The position numbers and the translations under genes are program-made. From Devosia nanyangense (lineage in GTDB: Bacteria; Pseudomonadota; Alphaproteobacteria; Rhizobiales; Devosiaceae), in contig JACRAF010000025.1 of the NCBI GenBank assembly GCA_016213505.1, positions 95,748-159,747 on the forward strand: a DNA stretch of 64,000 bases, written 5' to 3'. Of the stretch, positions 61,731-64,000 are shown piece by piece. The notes beneath the pieces are model-generated. The model worked only from the letters and a program-made list of their open reading frames with translations, was not told the origin of the DNA and made no database searches. The number at the start of each line of letters is the position of its first letter. The first letter of the stretch is position 1.

Positions 61731-61910
61731 CGGCTGCTTCCCCCCAAGAAGCACCACGTCAAACAAATGGCTAAGTATTCTTACCTATACTGGCTGTCTA
61801 TGCTAGAGAATTGCAAGAGCCATTGTTGGCGTGCCACGCACGGCCCGGCCGTCTCGCCATGGCGCGCAAATTGCGCCATAAGCCGGTGCTGGATCAGTTG
61901 CGGACCCACG

Positions 61911-62720
61911 ATGCGCGCCGTCTTTAGCCTGCTCTTCATGCTCTTCGGCGTCGCCGCCGCGGGTGCGCAGGCGCTGCCCTACCACTCCGATCCGTCGGCC
62001 CGCGACGCGGCGCCCAACCTCGCGGCGGTGCCGACCATCCGCTTCCTCACCACCGCCGATTTCCCGCCTTTCAACTATCGCGACAAGACCGGCGAGTTGA
62101 TCGGCTTCAACGTCGATCTCGCCAAGGCGCTGTGCGCCGACCTCGCGATCACCTGTACCGTCCAGGCCTGGCCGTGGGAGCAGGCGGGCAAGGCGCTCGA
62201 GGATGGGCAAGGCGACGCCCTGATCGCCGGGCTCGCCATGACGCCCGACAATGGAGCGGTGTTCGACTTCACCAATATCTACCTGGCTCTGCCCGGCCGT
62301 TTCGTGACGCTGCAGCAGGCGAGCGCGGGCTTCGATCCCGCGACGCTCGCCGGCAAGACGGTCGCGGCGCGCCGGGGCTCGGCTCATGCCGAATTCGCCC
62401 GCCGCTACCTGCCCGACGCGAAGCTTGCCCAATTCGACACCGAGATGGCGGCGCTCGAGGCGGTGCGCGACAAGACGGCCGACGCCTATTTCGGCGACGC
62501 GATGCGGGCCTCGTTCTGGTTCAACGCCAATCCCGATTGCTGCGCCTTCGCCGGCCCGCCCTATTTCCGCCCCGACCTGTTCGGCGACGGCTTCTCGGTC
62601 GCTGTCGCGGCGGGGCACGACACGGTGCGCCAGGCGATCGACTACGGCCTCGTCCGCCTCAAGAAATCCGGCGTTCTGGACGAGCTGTACCTGCGCTGGT
62701 TCCCGGTGGGGTTCTACTAA
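61911..62720 (+). CDS. Transporter substrate-binding protein (SBP family 3)
   Basis: 269 residues. Signal peptide VFSLLFMLFGVAAAGAQA, then the amino-acid-type binding fold: IRFLTTADFPPFNYRDKTGE, LIGFNVDLAKALCADLAITC, and DALIAGLAMTPDN. No permease or ATPase genes adjoin, so it may be an orphan binding protein or sensor-like component. The 180-base spacer to the divergent glycosyltransferase has a TAAG-TATT-CTTA repeat (61772-61783) but no clear gene. Confidence 0.85.
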   Translation: MRAVFSLLFMLFGVAAAGAQALPYHSDPSARDAAPNLAAVPTIRFLTTADFPPFNYRDKTGELIGFNVDLAKALCADLAITCTVQAWPWEQAGKALEDGQGDALIAGLAMTPDNGAVFDFTNIYLALPGRFVTLQQASAGFDPATLAGKTVAARRGSAHAEFARRYLPDAKLAQFDTEMAALEAVRDKTADAYFGDAMRASFWFNANPDCCAFAGPPYFRPDLFGDGFSVAVAAGHDTVRQAIDYGLVRLKKSGVLDELYLRWFPVGFY

Positions 62721-62769
62721 GACCTGCGGCTCCTGGGACGAGGAACATCATGCCGCCGCACGTCCCCGC

Positions 62770-62799
62770 TTGACTCTCATATACCCCGCTGGCTATATG
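62770..62799 (+). promoter_or_regulatory. Promoter of the arsR-like gene
   Basis: TTGACT (62770-62775) and TATATG (62794-62799) with an 18-base spacer. The -10 lies inside the long inverted repeat at 62781-62822. Confidence 0.65.
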
Positions 62800-62822
62800 T
62801 CGATCCATAGCCAACCGGGTAT
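62781..62822. promoter_or_regulatory. 42-base nested inverted repeat, probable ArsR operator
   Basis: ATACCC - 3 - TGGCTAT - 10 - ATAGCCA - 3 - GGGTAT: both arm pairs are perfect. It spans the -10 and start region and ends ten bases before the ArsR ATG, ideal for autorepression. Confidence 0.8.
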
Positions 62823-62831
62823 TGATCCTAG

Positions 62832-63155
62832 ATGTCGACCGCTCACGATGCCCTCTTCAGAACGCTCGCCGATCCGACCCGGCGGGCTCTCTTCGAACGG
62901 CTGTGCCGCGAAGGCGAGACGACGGTCGGGGCCCTGACGGCTCAGGCCGGGGTCTCGCAGCCGGTGGTCTCGAAGCATCTGGGGGTCTTGAAACAGGCCG
63001 GGCTGGTGCGCGGCCGCCACGAAGGTCGCCAGACGCACTACAGCGCCCAGCTCGGCGCCCTGGCCCCGCTGATCGACTGGACAAGCCAGATGGCCGGGTT
63101 CTGGGAGAGCCGGTTCGACGACCTCGAAGATCTGCTCAAGAGGATGGGCCAATGA
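62832..63155 (+). CDS. ArsR family regulator (non-metal type)
   Basis: 107-residue winged-helix protein. FRTLADPTRRALFERLCREG and VSQPVVSKHLGVLKQAGLVR form the helix-turn-helix; RGRHEGRQTHYSA is the wing. There are no metal-binding CxC motifs, and coupling (ATGA overlap) to an AHSA1/SRPBCC gene marks the group of ArsR regulators paired with a START-like ligand-binding protein. It probably represses this pair through the 42-base inverted repeat. Confidence 0.92.
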   Translation: MSTAHDALFRTLADPTRRALFERLCREGETTVGALTAQAGVSQPVVSKHLGVLKQAGLVRGRHEGRQTHYSAQLGALAPLIDWTSQMAGFWESRFDDLEDLLKRMGQ

Positions 63156-63577
63156 CCAAAGTCGCGGCCGAAACGCGCTCCGTCGTTGTCGAACGGGAAG
63201 TGGCCTATCCGCCGGAAAAGCTCTGGCGTGCGCTCACCCAGCCGCACCTGATCGAGGAGTGGCTCATGAAGACCGATTTCAAGCCGGTCGCAGGCCACCG
63301 GTTCAGCCTGCGCAGGGACCCAAAACCCGATCTGAGCGTTGTCATCGACTGCCAGGTCCTCGAAGTCGAGCCGAACAAGACGCTGTCCTACACCTGGGCG
63401 GCCTATGGCCTCGAGAGCGTCGTCACGTTCACTCTGACGCCGACTAGCACGGGGACCCTCCTGCGCATGGAGCAGGCGGGCTTCGGGCCGGATCAGCAGG
63501 CCGCCTACAAGGGCGCCAAGGCGTCGTGGCCGCAGTTCTTGGCGGCTCTCGAGCAGGTCTTGAAGAAGACGGATTGA
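63152..63577 (+). CDS. SRPBCC (AHSA1-type) START-like protein
   Basis: 141 residues with the helix-grip fold: VVVEREVAYPPEKLWRALTQ at the start, IEEWLMKTDFKPVAGHRFSL and VLEVEPNKTLSYTW, then a C-terminal helix (KGAKASWPQFLAALEQVLKK). The fold binds hydrophobic ligands in a deep pocket; the ligand here is unknown. Overlaps arsR as ATGA. Confidence 0.9.
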   Translation: MTKVAAETRSVVVEREVAYPPEKLWRALTQPHLIEEWLMKTDFKPVAGHRFSLRRDPKPDLSVVIDCQVLEVEPNKTLSYTWAAYGLESVVTFTLTPTSTGTLLRMEQAGFGPDQQAAYKGAKASWPQFLAALEQVLKKTD

Positions 63578-63626
63578 GGGCTGTCACCGGCTCGACCATT
63601 GCCGTCCCAATTCAGAGGAGATTCGA

Positions 63627-63848
63627 TTGAACTGGCCTGCACTTATCCGGAAAACCCACCGCTGGCTCGCCATCGCCTTCACGTTGATCGTCATCACCAA
63701 TTTCATCGCCTTCGGCATGGGGCAGGCGATTCCCTGGCTGTACTATCTGCCGCTGCCTCCGCTGTTCCTGATGATAGCGACGGGGCTCTACATGTTCGCG
63801 CTGCCCTATGTCGCCAGATGGCGCAACGGGCAGAGCACCGGCGCATAG
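63627..63848 (+). CDS. Small two-helix membrane protein
   Basis: 73 residues. A short amphipathic N-terminus (WPALIRKTHRW) and two hydrophobic segments (LAIAFTLIVITNFIAFGMG and LPPLFLMIATGLYMFAL). The KTHRWLA start resembles PepSY-associated or transmembrane helper proteins but no firm family can be given. GAGGAG lies upstream of the ATG. It is 10 bases before the DUF1801-like gene and probably in the arsR operon. Confidence 0.7.
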   Translation: MNWPALIRKTHRWLAIAFTLIVITNFIAFGMGQAIPWLYYLPLPPLFLMIATGLYMFALPYVARWRNGQSTGA

Positions 63849-63858
63849 GAGTCGACCA

Positions 63859-64000
63859 ATGGCAAAGAGTTCGAGGACCTTCGACGACGTAGAAGTCGAG
63901 GCAATGAAGGAACGCGCCAAGGAGATGAAGCCGGCGCGCCGGAGCTCGCGCGCCGCCAAACCGGACGGCGAGGCTGACGTCCTCGCCAAGATCGCCGAGC
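63859..64000 (+). CDS. DUF1801-like protein, partial (N-terminus only)
   Basis: 47 codons are visible before the window ends. The translation (SRTFDDVEVEAMKERAKEMK, later EADVLAKIAE) resembles the N-terminal extension that precedes the DUF1801/iron-chaperone-like domain in many alphaproteobacterial proteins (recollection). The main domain lies outside the window. Confidence 0.55.
   Translation, partial: MAKSSRTFDDVEVEAMKERAKEMKPARRSSRAAKPDGEADVLAKIAE

Noticed and set aside
1..64000. tRNA, rRNA, transposase, integron or plasmid replication genes
   Set aside because: None was recognised on either strand; the window reads as ordinary chromosome with operons.

Overview
The window looks like a chromosomal segment of a GC-rich alphaproteobacterium, most likely Hyphomicrobiales and Devosia-like. 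This is inferred from gene content: a class I lysyl-tRNA synthetase, an ALAS-type hemA, a PodJ-like polarity protein, a TauE exporter coupled to a TIGR02186 partner, the ligase-associated helicase/PdeM pair, and a short palindromic repeat of a type known from Rhizobiales. No rRNA, tRNA, phage, IS element or CRISPR array was seen. Genes are tightly packed, with many ATGA/GTGA stop-start overlaps.

Left part (1-17107). A minus-strand TRAP transporter (dctP, dctQ, truncated dctM) and a shikimate/quinate dehydrogenase-like gene are divergent from a TetR regulator; together they look like an import-and-oxidation unit for a hydroaromatic or related organic acid. Next is a Crp/Fnr regulator (Dnr/Nnr type, with an FNR-like recognition helix but no Fe-S cysteines), divergent from a complete respiratory nitrate reductase operon: fused narK, narG, narH, narJ, narI, a parvulin-type isomerase, moaA and mogA. 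A perfect FNR/Anr box (TTGAT-N4-ATCAA) lies between regulator and operon.

Middle part (17109-33990). A coupled minus-strand cassette (two related multi-spanning proteins, a polyprenyl-phosphate-type glycosyltransferase, a DUF2304 protein and a small EamA/SMR-like protein) looks like a lipid-linked glycosylation system. Then come a methyltransferase, a rhamnoside-use locus (LacI regulator, GH78 alpha-L-rhamnosidase, binding protein and two permeases, no ATPase), an L,D-transpeptidase, a two-gene unit of a STAS/SpoIIAA-like protein with a PAS-PAS-GGDEF cyclase, a small secreted protein, an OmpA-family lipoprotein and an SDR dehydrogenase.

Right part (34117-64000). Two paralogous acyltransferase-like proteins sit beside hemA, whose leader has an FNR-like box and a hairpin that could alternatively mask its ribosome binding site. 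A flavodoxin, a FixJ-family regulator with Ser at the phospho-acceptor position, an MscL channel with a histone H1-like Lys/Ala/Pro tail, a hybrid histidine kinase convergent with a NarL-type regulator, and the PodJ-like protein follow. The remainder is mostly housekeeping: TauE/TIGR02186, PdeM/helicase, a P-loop kinase, a CPBP protease, pyrD, DUF952, an S24 repressor, a dienelactone hydrolase-like enzyme, lysK, a TerB-like protein, dadA, a family 2 glycosyltransferase, a solute-binding protein, an ArsR/AHSA1 pair under a long nested operator, and a truncated DUF1801 gene at the edge.

The most unusual items are the MscL-H1 tail, the degenerate FixJ receiver, the hemA leader with its acyltransferase-like neighbours, the palindromic repeat embedded in the helicase 3' end, and a probable CTG start codon.
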